Source: an uncultured Alphaproteobacteria bacterium
GTDB lineage: Bacteria > Pseudomonadota > Alphaproteobacteria > RF32 > CAG-239
NCBI GenBank assembly: GCA_944392285.1
Contig: CALXWF010000019.1
Span: 1-14,070 of the forward strand
Direction of reading: 5' to 3'
DNA: 14,070 nucleotides
The translations under genes were made by a program, and so were the position numbers. This document shows positions 5,569 through 12,825 of this stretch, one piece after another. The notes beneath the pieces are model-generated. The model was not told the DNA's origin, did not search any database, and saw nothing but the letters and a program-made list of their open reading frames with translations. Every line of letters starts with the position of its first letter. Position 1 is the stretch's first letter.

Positions 5569-5598
5569 AAAGCAAAATTCACAATCAGGGAGATGAAT

Positions 5599-6021
5599 AT
5601 GAAACTTTTTTCTAAGGAAGCTTTGTTATTGGGCGGAATTTATGGTTTATATTCATTTCCTTTGAGCTTTTTTAGGGAAAACGGAATAGTAGATTTTTTG
5701 CTAGATATTATTGAGATTGTCTTTTTTGTTTCAATGCTTCGGCTGTTGTTTAATAATGTTCCGAAATTTGTACTTGCTTTTGGGCAGAAGCACCCGCGCT
5801 TGTCAATTTATTTAACGGCAGTCGGTTGGTTCTTTTATTTTATTTGGATATTTCCGGCCGTTTTACTCGTTGGCACTTATAGCGGATATTTGGTTGATGG
5901 AACACCGCAGGCAAGGCTGATAGAGAAATATGGCGCCGTATTTTGTGATTTTATTTTAGTCTTGGCTGGCTTGTCTTTGTTGTGGGCGGCGGTTTATGAT
6001 TATAAAAATCGCAAAAATTAA
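5599..6021 (+). CDS. Four-helix membrane protein, cassette copy 1, 140 aa
   Basis: The start is taken at the second ATG (5599), because AGGGAG directly abuts the first in-frame ATG (5593) and gives the proper 6-base spacing only to the second. The paralogue at 6748 shows the same layout. The chain begins MKLFSKEALLLGGIYGLYSF. It has about four hydrophobic segments, a conserved cytoplasmic-looking loop (LLFNNVPKFVLAFGQKHPRL) and ends LLWAAVYDYKNRKN. No family recognised. Its own promoter and near-copy 1.1 kb away suggest lysogenic-conversion cargo such as a superinfection-exclusion protein, which is inference only. Confidence 0.75.
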   Translation: MKLFSKEALLLGGIYGLYSFPLSFFRENGIVDFLLDIIEIVFFVSMLRLLFNNVPKFVLAFGQKHPRLSIYLTAVGWFFYFIWIFPAVLLVGTYSGYLVDGTPQARLIEKYGAVFCDFILVLAGLSLLWAAVYDYKNRKN

Positions 6022-6045
6022 ATCTAACACATTGATTATATGAAA

Positions 6046-6111
6046 AAATAATGTCGGGACAATTTTTGGGGGGACATTATTTGACAAATATGTTATAAAC
6101 TTGCATACACT
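6046..6111 (+). promoter_or_regulatory. Inverted-repeat-controlled promoter, copy 1
   Basis: A perfect 10-bp inverted repeat, AAATAATGTC (6046-6055) and GACATTATTT (6073-6082), is separated by 17 bases. Its right arm runs into TTGACA (6081-6086). TACACT (6106-6111) aligns with TATACT of copy 2, giving a long 19-base spacer that would normally make a weak promoter needing help. A regulator on the inverted repeat would cover the -35 box. Confidence 0.5.
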
Positions 6112-6132
6112 GAGATAAGTGTGTGCTTACAG

Positions 6133-6155
6133 GTCCGGTTTTGCCGGACTTTTTT
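6133..6155 (+). terminator. Terminator just downstream of promoter copy 1
   Basis: GTCCGG (6133-6138), a TTTTG loop, CCGGAC (6144-6149) and six T (6150-6155). It lies about 20-40 bases after the predicted start of the copy 1 promoter and before the 6181 gene. It would either cut that transcript to a short RNA or act as an attenuator. Confidence 0.75.
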
Positions 6156-6180
6156 GTTTTTAAATTTATGGAGATTAATG

Positions 6181-6678
6181 ATGAGTAATGAGGAATTTAA
6201 TCAAAAAAATGATGAGAATATAAATTGGGCGCAATTGATGTGTCAGAGGGCAACGAATCCAGAATTTTGGCAACAAGCTGGACAATTTGTAAATACATCT
6301 TATCATAATATGTTAGACCCTGTATTTCGTCAACAGATGTTAAAACCAATTAAACAAAGCATTCCGGCAACTTTGAATGCTGCAGATAATTATTTTACAC
6401 AGGAATATGGGGATGAATATTTGCAATTGCGTAATATGCAACTTCGAGAAGGTTATCCTTATTGTACGCCTGTAAATTTAGCAAAGAAGTTTGTAGAATA
6501 TCAAGATTTAGATTTAGGACTGCCTCAACTCCCATCTACTGGGCTTAAACTTTTTGATAATTTCCTTTTGAGAAGAGCGGGAGCTATAGGAAAATTGGGA
6601 GCTAATTATAATTTGGTTAATACTCTTCTTAAACAAGCAGCTGTAGGTTGTAAGTCTATTGATGAATTATGTTTTTAA
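6181..6678 (+). CDS. AT-rich accessory gene of unknown function, 165 aa
   Basis: GGAG (6170-6173) is 7 bases before the ATG at 6181; an ATG one codon earlier (6178) is the alternative. The frame continues upstream to 6121, but that part runs through the terminator. The product is soluble and helical, rich in Asn and Gln, with no signal sequence: NWAQLMCQRATNPEFWQQAG, NTSYHNMLDPVFRQQMLKPI, and a C-terminus ending KSIDELCF. Four Cys residues are scattered. Codons are more AT-rich than in the neighbouring head genes. It sits alone between the two duplicated cassettes, as cargo would. No family recognised. Confidence 0.7.
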   Translation: MSNEEFNQKNDENINWAQLMCQRATNPEFWQQAGQFVNTSYHNMLDPVFRQQMLKPIKQSIPATLNAADNYFTQEYGDEYLQLRNMQLREGYPYCTPVNLAKKFVEYQDLDLGLPQLPSTGLKLFDNFLLRRAGAIGKLGANYNLVNTLLKQAAVGCKSIDELCF

Positions 6679-6747
6679 TAATGTTTGTATTTTTAATTTT
6701 ATAATATATGTTATATATAGTATATAAAAGTTAAGAAGGAGATGAAT

Positions 6748-7179
6748 ATGAAACTTTTTTCTAAGGAAGCTTTGTTATTGGGCGGAATTTATGGCTTATA
6801 TTCATTTCCTTTGACTTTTTTTAAGGAAAATTTTTTTGTAAGTTTGTTAATTTTGGTTATGACGTTGGTCTTTTTTGTGTCAATCGTCAGACTGTTGTTT
6901 AATAATGTTCCGAAATTTGTACTCGCTTTTGGGCAGAAACATCCGCGCTTGTCAATTTATTTGATGGCAATCGGTTGGCTTTTTTATTTTATTTGGATAT
7001 TTCTGATTTTGGCATATATTTTGTTTTTTGGGGGATATTTTTATGAAGGCTCGCCGATGATGTCGTGGCTTGAAAAATATGGCGAAAATTTTGGTAACGG
7101 AGTAGTTTGGCTGCTCGTTCCGTCTTTGTTGTGGGCGGCGGTTTATGATTATAAAAATCGCAAAAATCATAAAAATTAA
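6748..7179 (+). CDS. Four-helix membrane protein, cassette copy 2, 143 aa
   Basis: Paralogue of the gene at 5599; the start is the second ATG (6748), 6 bases after AAGGAG. The N-terminus (MKLFSKEALLLGGIYGLYSF), the central NNVPKFVLAFGQKHPRLSIY and the C-terminus (LLWAAVYDYKNRKN) are nearly the same. Helix 2 and the loop after helix 3 (FGGYFYEGSPMMSWLEKYGE) differ. The divergence sits in exported or membrane parts while the ends are conserved, a pattern compatible with diversification of a recognition surface or with recombination. No convincing separate promoter was found upstream; the 6681-6735 region is AT-only sequence with weak -10-like boxes. Confidence 0.75.
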   Translation: MKLFSKEALLLGGIYGLYSFPLTFFKENFFVSLLILVMTLVFFVSIVRLLFNNVPKFVLAFGQKHPRLSIYLMAIGWLFYFIWIFLILAYILFFGGYFYEGSPMMSWLEKYGENFGNGVVWLLVPSLLWAAVYDYKNRKNHKN

Positions 7180-7210
7180 ATCTAACACATTGATTATATA
7201 AAAAATAAAA

Positions 7211-7276
7211 AAATAATGTCGGGACAATTTTTGGGGGGACATTATTTGACAAATATGTTATATATGTCACTATACT
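7211..7276 (+). promoter_or_regulatory. Inverted-repeat-controlled promoter, copy 2; candidate late promoter
   Basis: The same element as 6046-6111: AAATAATGTC (7211-7220) and GACATTATTT (7238-7247), 17 bases apart, with TTGACA (7246-7251) overlapping the right arm and a better -10, TATACT (7271-7276), again at 19 bases. It lies directly upstream of the packaging and head operon. Confidence 0.55.
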
Positions 7277-7296
7277 GAGTGAAGTCTATGCATAAG

Positions 7297-7329
7297 GCGT
7301 CTGCAACAATCGGGTTCAGACGCTTTTTT
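7297..7329 (+). terminator. Terminator just downstream of promoter copy 2
   Basis: GCGTCTG (7297-7303) pairs with CAGACGC (7317-7323), and an inner AAC/GTT pairing is possible. Six T follow (7324-7329). The predicted transcript from the TATACT promoter would be about 45 bases long, unless transcription reads through into the terminase region. Confidence 0.8.
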
Positions 7330-7335
7330 ATTCAT

Positions 7336-7355
7336 GCTCCCTTTGCGGAGCTTTT
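7336..7355 (+). terminator. Weak second terminator or leader hairpin
   Basis: GCTCC (7336-7340), a CTTTGC loop, GGAGC (7347-7351) and TTTT. The short stem and short T run make it a weak terminator on its own, placed in tandem with the stronger one just upstream. Confidence 0.4.
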
Positions 7356-7375
7356 GTTATTTTAAAGGAGGTAAA

Positions 7376-7429
7376 ATGCAAAAAATCGGAGGGTTTGGTT
7401 ATGGCGGGGAAAAAACAGCTTCCGGCTGA
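7376..7429 (+). CDS. Possible 17-aa leader peptide, or out-of-frame true start of the next gene
   Basis: The best ribosome site of the region, AAAGGAGG (7364-7371), serves an ATG at 7376 that reads only MQKIGGFGYGGEKTASG. This frame overlaps the start of the 7401 gene, and its GGAGGG codons form that gene's ribosome site, so translational coupling is possible. If one A of the A6 run at 7380-7385 were absent, this ATG would instead read directly into the 7401 gene, giving MQKSEGLV before MAGKK. Confidence 0.35.
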   Translation: MQKIGGFGYGGEKTASG

Positions 7430-7652
7430 GGATGAGAAAAAAACATCTGTCGAGAGCGGCGCCGTCAGTCTTAAAGAAATTATCGGTGAACTTAATGAGG
7501 TGTTGGAACTGGCCATGCAGCTGGAAAAACCTTCTGCCGCAGTCTCGGCTATTATGGCAAAGGCCAAGGTTTCGGGGTTGTTGACGAAAGATGATGAAGA
7601 GCATGACTCTGATATTGATGAAACGCCGTTTGAAATTATTCATGTTGAATAA
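7401..7652 (+). CDS. Small acidic phage protein before terminase, 83 aa
   Basis: The ATG at 7401 has GGAGGG (7388-7393) 7 bases upstream. The chain has a charged N-terminus (MAGKKQLPAEDEKKTSVESG), a helical middle (SLKEIIGELNEVLELAMQLE, AAVSAIMAKAKVSGLL) and a very acidic end (KDDEEHDSDIDETPFEIIHV). It lies just before the terminase large subunit, where the small subunit often sits. However, it is short for one and shows no clear DNA-binding motif. A role as terminase accessory is a guess from position. Confidence 0.6.
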   Translation: MAGKKQLPAEDEKKTSVESGAVSLKEIIGELNEVLELAMQLEKPSAAVSAIMAKAKVSGLLTKDDEEHDSDIDETPFEIIHVE

Positions 7653-7740
7653 GCCGCTTTGAAAAAAAAGGTACAAAAGGTTGCGGTAAATAGGGAAAGA
7701 CGATGATGCGTCGTCGTGGGCTTTGAGGTGGGGATTTTTT

Positions 7741-9060
7741 ATGAAGGTTTATCGTAAGTTTAGTCCGCTTTATAATTTGGAAAGCGGAAAATTTGATACT
7801 TTTGTGTTTACGGGCGGCAGAGGCTCTATGAAAACCGGCTCGGTTTGTCGGGCGGTGTTGTTTGATTTGATGAAGCATAAAAATAAGCGCGCCGTCGTGT
7901 TTCGCGAGATTATGCGCTCAATTAACGAAAGTTTGTATGCCGAGCTGACAGGCTTGGTCGACGGGGAGTTTTTGCGTCGCGGTTTCTATTATGATTCTAA
8001 GACTATTCGGCATAAAAACGGCTCAAAAATTTTCTTTATGGGCTTAAAAGACCGCAATGTCAGCAGTTTGGAGGCTATTAAGGGTATTGCAAATGTTGAT
8101 ATTTGCGTGGTGGATGAAGCTCAGGCGGTTTCTAAGGCTTGTTGGGACGTGCTGCTGCCGACTTTGCGTAAAGACGGCGTGGTCTTGATGGTGATTTATA
8201 ACCGAATTGAAAATGATTTGCCGGTCGAAGAAGCCTTGGGGCTTGACTATAATACCATGAGTGCCCCGCAAGGAACTTATTTTGCCGAGGTTAATTATCC
8301 CGAAGTTGCGCATTTGGGCTTTTTGTCGGCGGCATTTTTGAAAAGGGCCGAACTTAAAAAACTTAATAAACCCGAAGAATATGAACGCGATTATTTGAAC
8401 AAACCGCGCGGCGGAAACTTAAACCGCGTGGTGAAATATTGGGACAAAGATAATGTCGATGAGAGAATCCGCTACTGTGCCGATATGGATTTGCATTTGA
8501 GTATGGATTTTAACGTTGACCCGATGATGTGGGTGTGTTGCCACAAAACCAAAGACAAATTGTTTGTGTTTGATGAAATTGTGATGGAAAACGCCACAAC
8601 CCAAGATGCTGCCGATGAGTTTGTGCGGCGTTATCCCGCGCATAAGGGGCGGATTATTTTAAATGGCGATGCCTCAGGCTCTTATCGTAAGACGCAGAGC
8701 AAATATTCGGACTATGCAATCGTGAAAAACACCCTGCTTAAGGCCGGCTATAGCGATAAAAACATTGAGATTGAAATTCATCGGAGTAATCCGCCGATTG
8801 CGGCCAGAGTTAATGCCTTTAACCGAATGGTGTTTGCAGATGACGCCGTTCGTTATTTGAAGGTTCATCCAAGTTGTAAGTGGCTTATTTATAATATGGT
8901 GAATCTTAAATATAAACCCGGTACCTCAAGTTTTGAGCTGCCGACATCTGACAAAATCAGAAGCGATAATACAAACTGTCTTAAATTTTTGGGTCATATT
9001 TTTGACGCGGTTTCTTACTGTGCCGAATATTATTGGCCGATTTGGGAAAAGGATGAATAA
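7741..9060 (+). CDS. terL: Phage terminase large subunit, 439 aa
   Basis: This is the DNA-packaging motor: an N-terminal ATPase and a C-terminal nuclease acting at the portal. The ATG at 7741 follows GAGGTGGGGA; an upstream TTG at 7723 would overlap that site. Walker A is TGGRGSMKTG (residues 24-33), with Met30 where most terminases have Gly. Walker B is CVVDEAQ, with Asp125 and Glu126. Candidate metal ligands of the RNase H-like nuclease are Asp256 (MDFNVDP), Asp310 (NGDASG) and Asp324 (SDYAIV). The N-terminus resembles the PBSX/Terminase_3 group (RAVVFREIMRSINESLYAEL). It is full length, and its stop touches the portal start. Confidence 0.93.
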   Translation: MKVYRKFSPLYNLESGKFDTFVFTGGRGSMKTGSVCRAVLFDLMKHKNKRAVVFREIMRSINESLYAELTGLVDGEFLRRGFYYDSKTIRHKNGSKIFFMGLKDRNVSSLEAIKGIANVDICVVDEAQAVSKACWDVLLPTLRKDGVVLMVIYNRIENDLPVEEALGLDYNTMSAPQGTYFAEVNYPEVAHLGFLSAAFLKRAELKKLNKPEEYERDYLNKPRGGNLNRVVKYWDKDNVDERIRYCADMDLHLSMDFNVDPMMWVCCHKTKDKLFVFDEIVMENATTQDAADEFVRRYPAHKGRIILNGDASGSYRKTQSKYSDYAIVKNTLLKAGYSDKNIEIEIHRSNPPIAARVNAFNRMVFADDAVRYLKVHPSCKWLIYNMVNLKYKPGTSSFELPTSDKIRSDNTNCLKFLGHIFDAVSYCAEYYWPIWEKDE

Positions 9061-10836
9061 ATGTTTGAATTTACTATTGAAAATGAAAATAAGCCCCGCA
9101 AGCTCAGCTTGAGCGAGGCTGAAAATATTGCCAAAGATATCGGCGCAAAGTTTGAGCAATTTGACGATGTGCGCGCCCGGCAAAAAAATATTTATAAATT
9201 GCTGAAAAAAGAAATTTATTTGGAAGATAGGCATGATTCTCGCAAAGCCTCGTGGAAAAGCCAGATTTTTTTGAACAAAATCTATTCTTTCTTTCAGACG
9301 CATCAGGCTTATATTTGGGACAATTTATATGCCAATGTCGAGCAGATGTTTGATGTCAGCGGCCGCGATGCCCTCAGCGAACAAAATGCCAAAATGCAAA
9401 AAGCCGCTTTGGTTGATAGTTTTGATAAAATGAAAATCAGCAAACAATTGGACCCGGCGGTGGAGCATTTGGATGTTATCGGCGAGGCTTGTTTGTTTGT
9501 CGGTTGGAAAAGAAAAGTAAAACTTATTCGCCGCAAAATGAGCCTGAGCGAACAAATTGAGGCTAACGGTCTGCTCAGTCTTATTCGCGGGAGGCCGGAA
9601 GATGCTTACGGCTATTTTGAGCAAGTGGTGTATGACGGCGCTTATGTCGAGGCGATTAACCCGCTGAATTTGGTGTTTGATCCGGCGATTAACCCCGATA
9701 ATGATGAAGAATGGGACAAAGGCATAAAAATCATTAAAAGAATGGAAAGCTATGATGCCATTGCCCAAAACCGCCTCTATTCTTTGAGCAAAACGCAGTT
9801 GGCGGAAATTAAGGAAATGACCTCTAAGGGGCATGCAGACGAGCATGATAAAGACGAAGAAGCCAAACTTGATGAAATTGTTAACGGCAATATGATTGAG
9901 GTGTTGCGTTTGTTCGGCGATTATGTCTTGGAAGACGGCACGGTGCTGCGTAATTGGTCGGCAACGGTGGTCGGTCGGCGTTATTTGGCGCAGTTTGAAG
10001 AAAACCAGTTTGTTATTAATCCGATTATTAATGCCGCCACACAGCGCGACCCTGAAACCAAACGCGGGATTCCGACTTTGTTTAGTATTTATGATTTGTG
10101 CAAAGATATGGAAACCAAAGCCAATTTGGAAAATGATGTGCAGCAGCTTAATGCCAATCCCATGAGATATGCGCCGAAAGGTTTTTTTGACAAGGCGGTG
10201 ATTGATGTCGAGCCGGGAAAGGTGATTGAGTATAAAAAAGGTATGGATGATCCGAATATGATTGTCAGTATTCCGGTGCCGCTGATTAATAATTCGCAAA
10301 TGATTAATTATTTGGAATCGGAAACCAGTTTGGTCAGCGGTATCTTTCCCAATATGCAAGGACAACAAGAATATAGCAAAGCAACCGCAACCGAAATTAA
10401 TGTTAAGGTGGCGGGGCAAACCACTCGCTTGGCCAAAGATATTGATTTGCTTAAGCAAAATTTGATTGTGGCGATGGTGACCAAAGTTGCCGATTTGCAG
10501 GCAAATATGAAATCCGGCGCTGAAAGAATTTTTATAAATGATGAAAGCGGCGCCAGAGTGCTGGCCGAAATCGGAGATGATATTCGTCAGGGAAATTATG
10601 ATTATCGATACAGCGACAGCTCGGGTATCCAGAAAAAACTCAGAACCAACCAAGAATCTTTGGAGATTTTTAAGTTTGTTTGGAATGACCAAACCCTTGG
10701 GCTTAACAAGCGCGAAATTATCAAACAAGTTTTGGAAACAATCGGTCTGGAAAATACAGACCGATTTTTTCTGAATAATACGGCGGTCGGGGCGGCTGTT
10801 CCGCAACTGCCGTTTAACGGAGGCGGCAATGTTTAA
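9061..10836 (+). CDS. Portal (head-tail connector) protein, 591 aa
   Basis: The ATG follows the terminase stop directly, with AAAGGA inside the terminase end as ribosome site. Position, size (591 residues) and composition fit a podovirus portal: a helical N-terminus (KLLKKEIYLEDRHDSRKASW), EAINPLNLVFDPAINPDN, which is typical of portal clip and stem regions, and a long helical C-terminal part (TATEINVKVAGQTTRLAKDI and following). Portals form a dodecameric ring at one capsid vertex, through which DNA is pumped. The last eight bases overlap the next gene. Identification rests on gene order and these features, not on a database match. Confidence 0.85.
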   Translation: MFEFTIENENKPRKLSLSEAENIAKDIGAKFEQFDDVRARQKNIYKLLKKEIYLEDRHDSRKASWKSQIFLNKIYSFFQTHQAYIWDNLYANVEQMFDVSGRDALSEQNAKMQKAALVDSFDKMKISKQLDPAVEHLDVIGEACLFVGWKRKVKLIRRKMSLSEQIEANGLLSLIRGRPEDAYGYFEQVVYDGAYVEAINPLNLVFDPAINPDNDEEWDKGIKIIKRMESYDAIAQNRLYSLSKTQLAEIKEMTSKGHADEHDKDEEAKLDEIVNGNMIEVLRLFGDYVLEDGTVLRNWSATVVGRRYLAQFEENQFVINPIINAATQRDPETKRGIPTLFSIYDLCKDMETKANLENDVQQLNANPMRYAPKGFFDKAVIDVEPGKVIEYKKGMDDPNMIVSIPVPLINNSQMINYLESETSLVSGIFPNMQGQQEYSKATATEINVKVAGQTTRLAKDIDLLKQNLIVAMVTKVADLQANMKSGAERIFINDESGARVLAEIGDDIRQGNYDYRYSDSSGIQKKLRTNQESLEIFKFVWNDQTLGLNKREIIKQVLETIGLENTDRFFLNNTAVGAAVPQLPFNGGGNV

Positions 10837-11050
10837 AGAACGGCAGGTTCTTCGGGACAGGCTGTTGACATTGCGCAATGCCGTTAATTCTGCCGAAGGA
10901 GAGATTATTATTGCTTTCGGCAAGGACTATATGGTCGAGGCGGCGGCGGATAATCTGCCGTCTGACTATATTAAAGGCATGGGTCTGCTTTTGGATTATT
11001 TGATAAAAGCCGAAAGCAGGCTCAATAATTTTATTCAAGCAGAAAAATAA
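10829..11050 (+). CDS. Small helical phage protein between portal and scaffold, 73 aa
   Basis: The ATG at 10829 overlaps the portal end by eight bases and has GGAGG upstream. It is entirely helical by appearance (MFKERQVLRDRLLTLRNAVN and LLLDYLIKAESRLNNFIQAE), with a central hydrophobic patch around EIIIAFGKDYMVEAAA. No family recognised. Its placement in the head operon suggests an assembly accessory. Confidence 0.68.
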   Translation: MFKERQVLRDRLLTLRNAVNSAEGEIIIAFGKDYMVEAAADNLPSDYIKGMGLLLDYLIKAESRLNNFIQAEK

Positions 11051-11060
11051 GGAGAAAGCT

Positions 11061-11948
11061 ATGGAAGGCTATGATGCGTCGGCTTCGGAAACCCAAGCCG
11101 AAACCCCCGAGGTCGTCGAAAAACAAACGTTTGATACGGCTTTGGAACCCAGCGAAAATGCTTCGCCCGCAGAAGATACATCAGACTTCTCGCCGGTGGA
11201 AAAATCAGCGCCGAAAGATGAGGTTTTGCCATCATCTGCAGCTCAAGAGGCCAAAGATTTGCCCAAAGAAGAGGCGCAATCCTCTTTCTTGCGGCAAAAT
11301 GCGGTGCCCCTGTCTTCTGATGAAGGGGCGCTTTTGGCACAGTTATATCAGGAAGCGGCAGATTATGAGCTGAACCAATATGTTTGGGCTTTGACGCAAG
11401 GGGTGGCCGGTGAGCGTACACCAATGGCCGCGGCGGCTATCGAAAACTATAAACTGACCCGCAATCCGCAAGATTTGGCGGCGGTTAAGCAGCTTTTTCC
11501 GCCGATGTTTGTGGCTCTTGCAACATCAAACAGCCAAAATTTCAATACGCAACAGGCAAAAAATTATGATTTGGGCCGCAGAGAACGTATGTACTCGGGC
11601 ATTTCGGAGGCCTTAAAGGCGTTTGAAAAAGAGGCCGGTCAGGACTGGCTTAAAGAAAACTGGCGCGGCGATGTGGTGGCTGAAGCCATTCGTCTGGCTG
11701 GACAAGATGTCAGCCTGCCAAAGGTTAAAAAACTGCTTGATGCCGTTGAAGCCGGTGCAATCGCAAAATTTAAGGCCGAGATGAAAGCCGAGGCCGAAAA
11801 TCGGTCGCAGATTGCCCGGCTGCAAAGTCCGACGGGAGATTACACCCCAGGATATGATGATAACGAAGATTGGCACTCAATTAAGGATATTGAGACCATG
11901 AATCGCAAAGTATTAAAATTTTATGAGGAGAGAAATAAATGTCTGTAG
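11061..11948 (+). CDS. Probable scaffolding protein, 295 aa
   Basis: The ATG at 11061 has GGAGAAAG upstream, ten bases after the previous gene. Residues 1-85 are low-complexity, rich in Glu, Ser, Pro and Ala, and acidic, hence probably disordered. Residues 90-260 are helical (LLAQLYQEAADYELNQYVWA, ISEALKAFEKEAGQ, KKLLDAVEAGAIAKFKAEMK). The end is charged (NRKVLKFYEERNKCL). Location between portal and coat gene, acidity and helix content are typical of scaffolds that guide procapsid assembly. The stop overlaps the coat start by ten bases, suggesting coupled translation. Sequence motifs alone do not prove the role. Confidence 0.75.
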   Translation: MEGYDASASETQAETPEVVEKQTFDTALEPSENASPAEDTSDFSPVEKSAPKDEVLPSSAAQEAKDLPKEEAQSSFLRQNAVPLSSDEGALLAQLYQEAADYELNQYVWALTQGVAGERTPMAAAAIENYKLTRNPQDLAAVKQLFPPMFVALATSNSQNFNTQQAKNYDLGRRERMYSGISEALKAFEKEAGQDWLKENWRGDVVAEAIRLAGQDVSLPKVKKLLDAVEAGAIAKFKAEMKAEAENRSQIARLQSPTGDYTPGYDDNEDWHSIKDIETMNRKVLKFYEERNKCL

Positions 11949-12808
11949 ACGTCTTAATTCCCAGTGTGTTTAGTACGGGTTTTGAAAAAAATCTTAAAAA
12001 CGAACTGGTTTTGGATAAACTTTCGGCGACCAAATATGCCGATAATTTGAAAAAAGGCGACGAACTCGATGTCGAATTGCCCGGTATGGTTACCATGACC
12101 GATTGGGACGGCAGCGATTTGTCTGATCCTGAAAAAGTTGCCGCCTCTACCGTTAAGGTTAAAGTTAATAAAGGTAAGGCAATTAATTTTGAGCTCGATG
12201 AAGCCAAAGCCGCACAAATCGACGGTGCCGAAAATGATAAAGCCATGGCTCTGGCTGATGAATATTCTCAAGACGGCGTTCATCAGTTTGCTGAAGCCGT
12301 TGACTTGGAAATCGGCAAACTTTATCCGGTTGCCGGTATTTATAAGGAAGGCAGCGACGGTGCGGCGATTGTTTTGACCAAAGACAATGTTGCCAATATG
12401 TTAAGCGTTATGAAAGCAGAATTCCAACGCGCCAAAGCTTGGAAAACCGGCAAAATGGGTGCTTTCTTGCCGCCTGAAATTTCTGCTTTGATGAATCAGG
12501 TTGCCGGACTGCTTAATACCGAAACCGGTATGAAACAGCGCGAGGCCGGTTATGTCGGCAAACTCGCCGGTTGGCAGATTTTTGAGTCTAACAATATTGC
12601 TTCCGACAGCGAAGGCAATGTTTATCCGTTGTTCGGCGTTTTGGGCGAAACCACGGCGTCGGTTAAACAGCGTAAGCTCAAACTGCATGCTTATATGCGT
12701 GAAAAATCTTTGAATCAGGCTTTTAAAGGCGCCGGCGTTTTCGGTACCGGATGTCCGCGTCCGGATAAACTCGGCACGATTAAAGCCAAAGTAACCTTAA
12801 GCATTTAA
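11939..12808 (+). CDS. Major capsid (coat) protein, HK97/P22-type, 289 aa
   Basis: The ATG at 11939 has GGAGAG upstream inside the scaffold gene. Features of P22-type or related coat proteins include an N-terminal helix region (STGFEKNLKNELVLDKLSAT), a strand-rich segment (GDELDVELPGMVTMTDWDGS), FELDEAKAAQIDGAENDKAM, a central long helix (NVANMLSVMKAEFQRAKAWK), FLPPEISALMNQ and the late GKLAGWQIFESNNI. This fits a shell subunit that assembles around the scaffold. It is the best-adapted gene by codon use in the window, as expected for an abundant protein. No protease gene precedes it, in line with P22-like maturation without prohead protease. Confidence 0.88.
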   Translation: MSVDVLIPSVFSTGFEKNLKNELVLDKLSATKYADNLKKGDELDVELPGMVTMTDWDGSDLSDPEKVAASTVKVKVNKGKAINFELDEAKAAQIDGAENDKAMALADEYSQDGVHQFAEAVDLEIGKLYPVAGIYKEGSDGAAIVLTKDNVANMLSVMKAEFQRAKAWKTGKMGAFLPPEISALMNQVAGLLNTETGMKQREAGYVGKLAGWQIFESNNIASDSEGNVYPLFGVLGETTASVKQRKLKLHAYMREKSLNQAFKGAGVFGTGCPRPDKLGTIKAKVTLSI

Positions 12809-12825
12809 TAAAGGAGAAATAAGTT

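Larger units (their letters stand above)
5587..6130 (+). repeat. Duplicated cassette, copy 1 (membrane gene plus promoter element)
   Basis: From the ribosome site through the gene and about 100 bases downstream, this stretch matches 6736-7291. The first 75 bases of coding sequence and the downstream inverted repeat are almost identical. The second membrane helix and the last loop have diverged. The downstream match fades after the -10 region, where each copy has its own terminator. Confidence 0.8.
6736..7291 (+). repeat. Duplicated cassette, copy 2 (membrane gene plus promoter element)
   Basis: Paralogous to 5587-6130. Both begin at a purine-rich ribosome site followed by ATGAATATGAAAC and end just past a TTGACA promoter element. 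Recombination between the copies would remove the 6181 gene and one membrane gene. Confidence 0.8.

Noticed and set aside
6046..6082. Inverted repeat considered as terminator or insertion-sequence end
   Set aside because: No T run follows the right arm, no transposase is nearby, and both copies place the right arm on a TTGACA box, which suits an operator better.
6121..6180. Upstream extension of the 6181 gene
   Set aside because: It would encode part of the terminator hairpin at 6133-6155. The ATG at 6181 has its own GGAG site.
9325..10923. A 532-codon open frame on the minus strand opposite the portal gene
   Set aside because: It is antisense to a clearly coding gene with proper start, ribosome site and neighbours. 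The translation is a shadow product rich in Ile, Phe, His and Asn without domain patterns, and it has no ribosome site.
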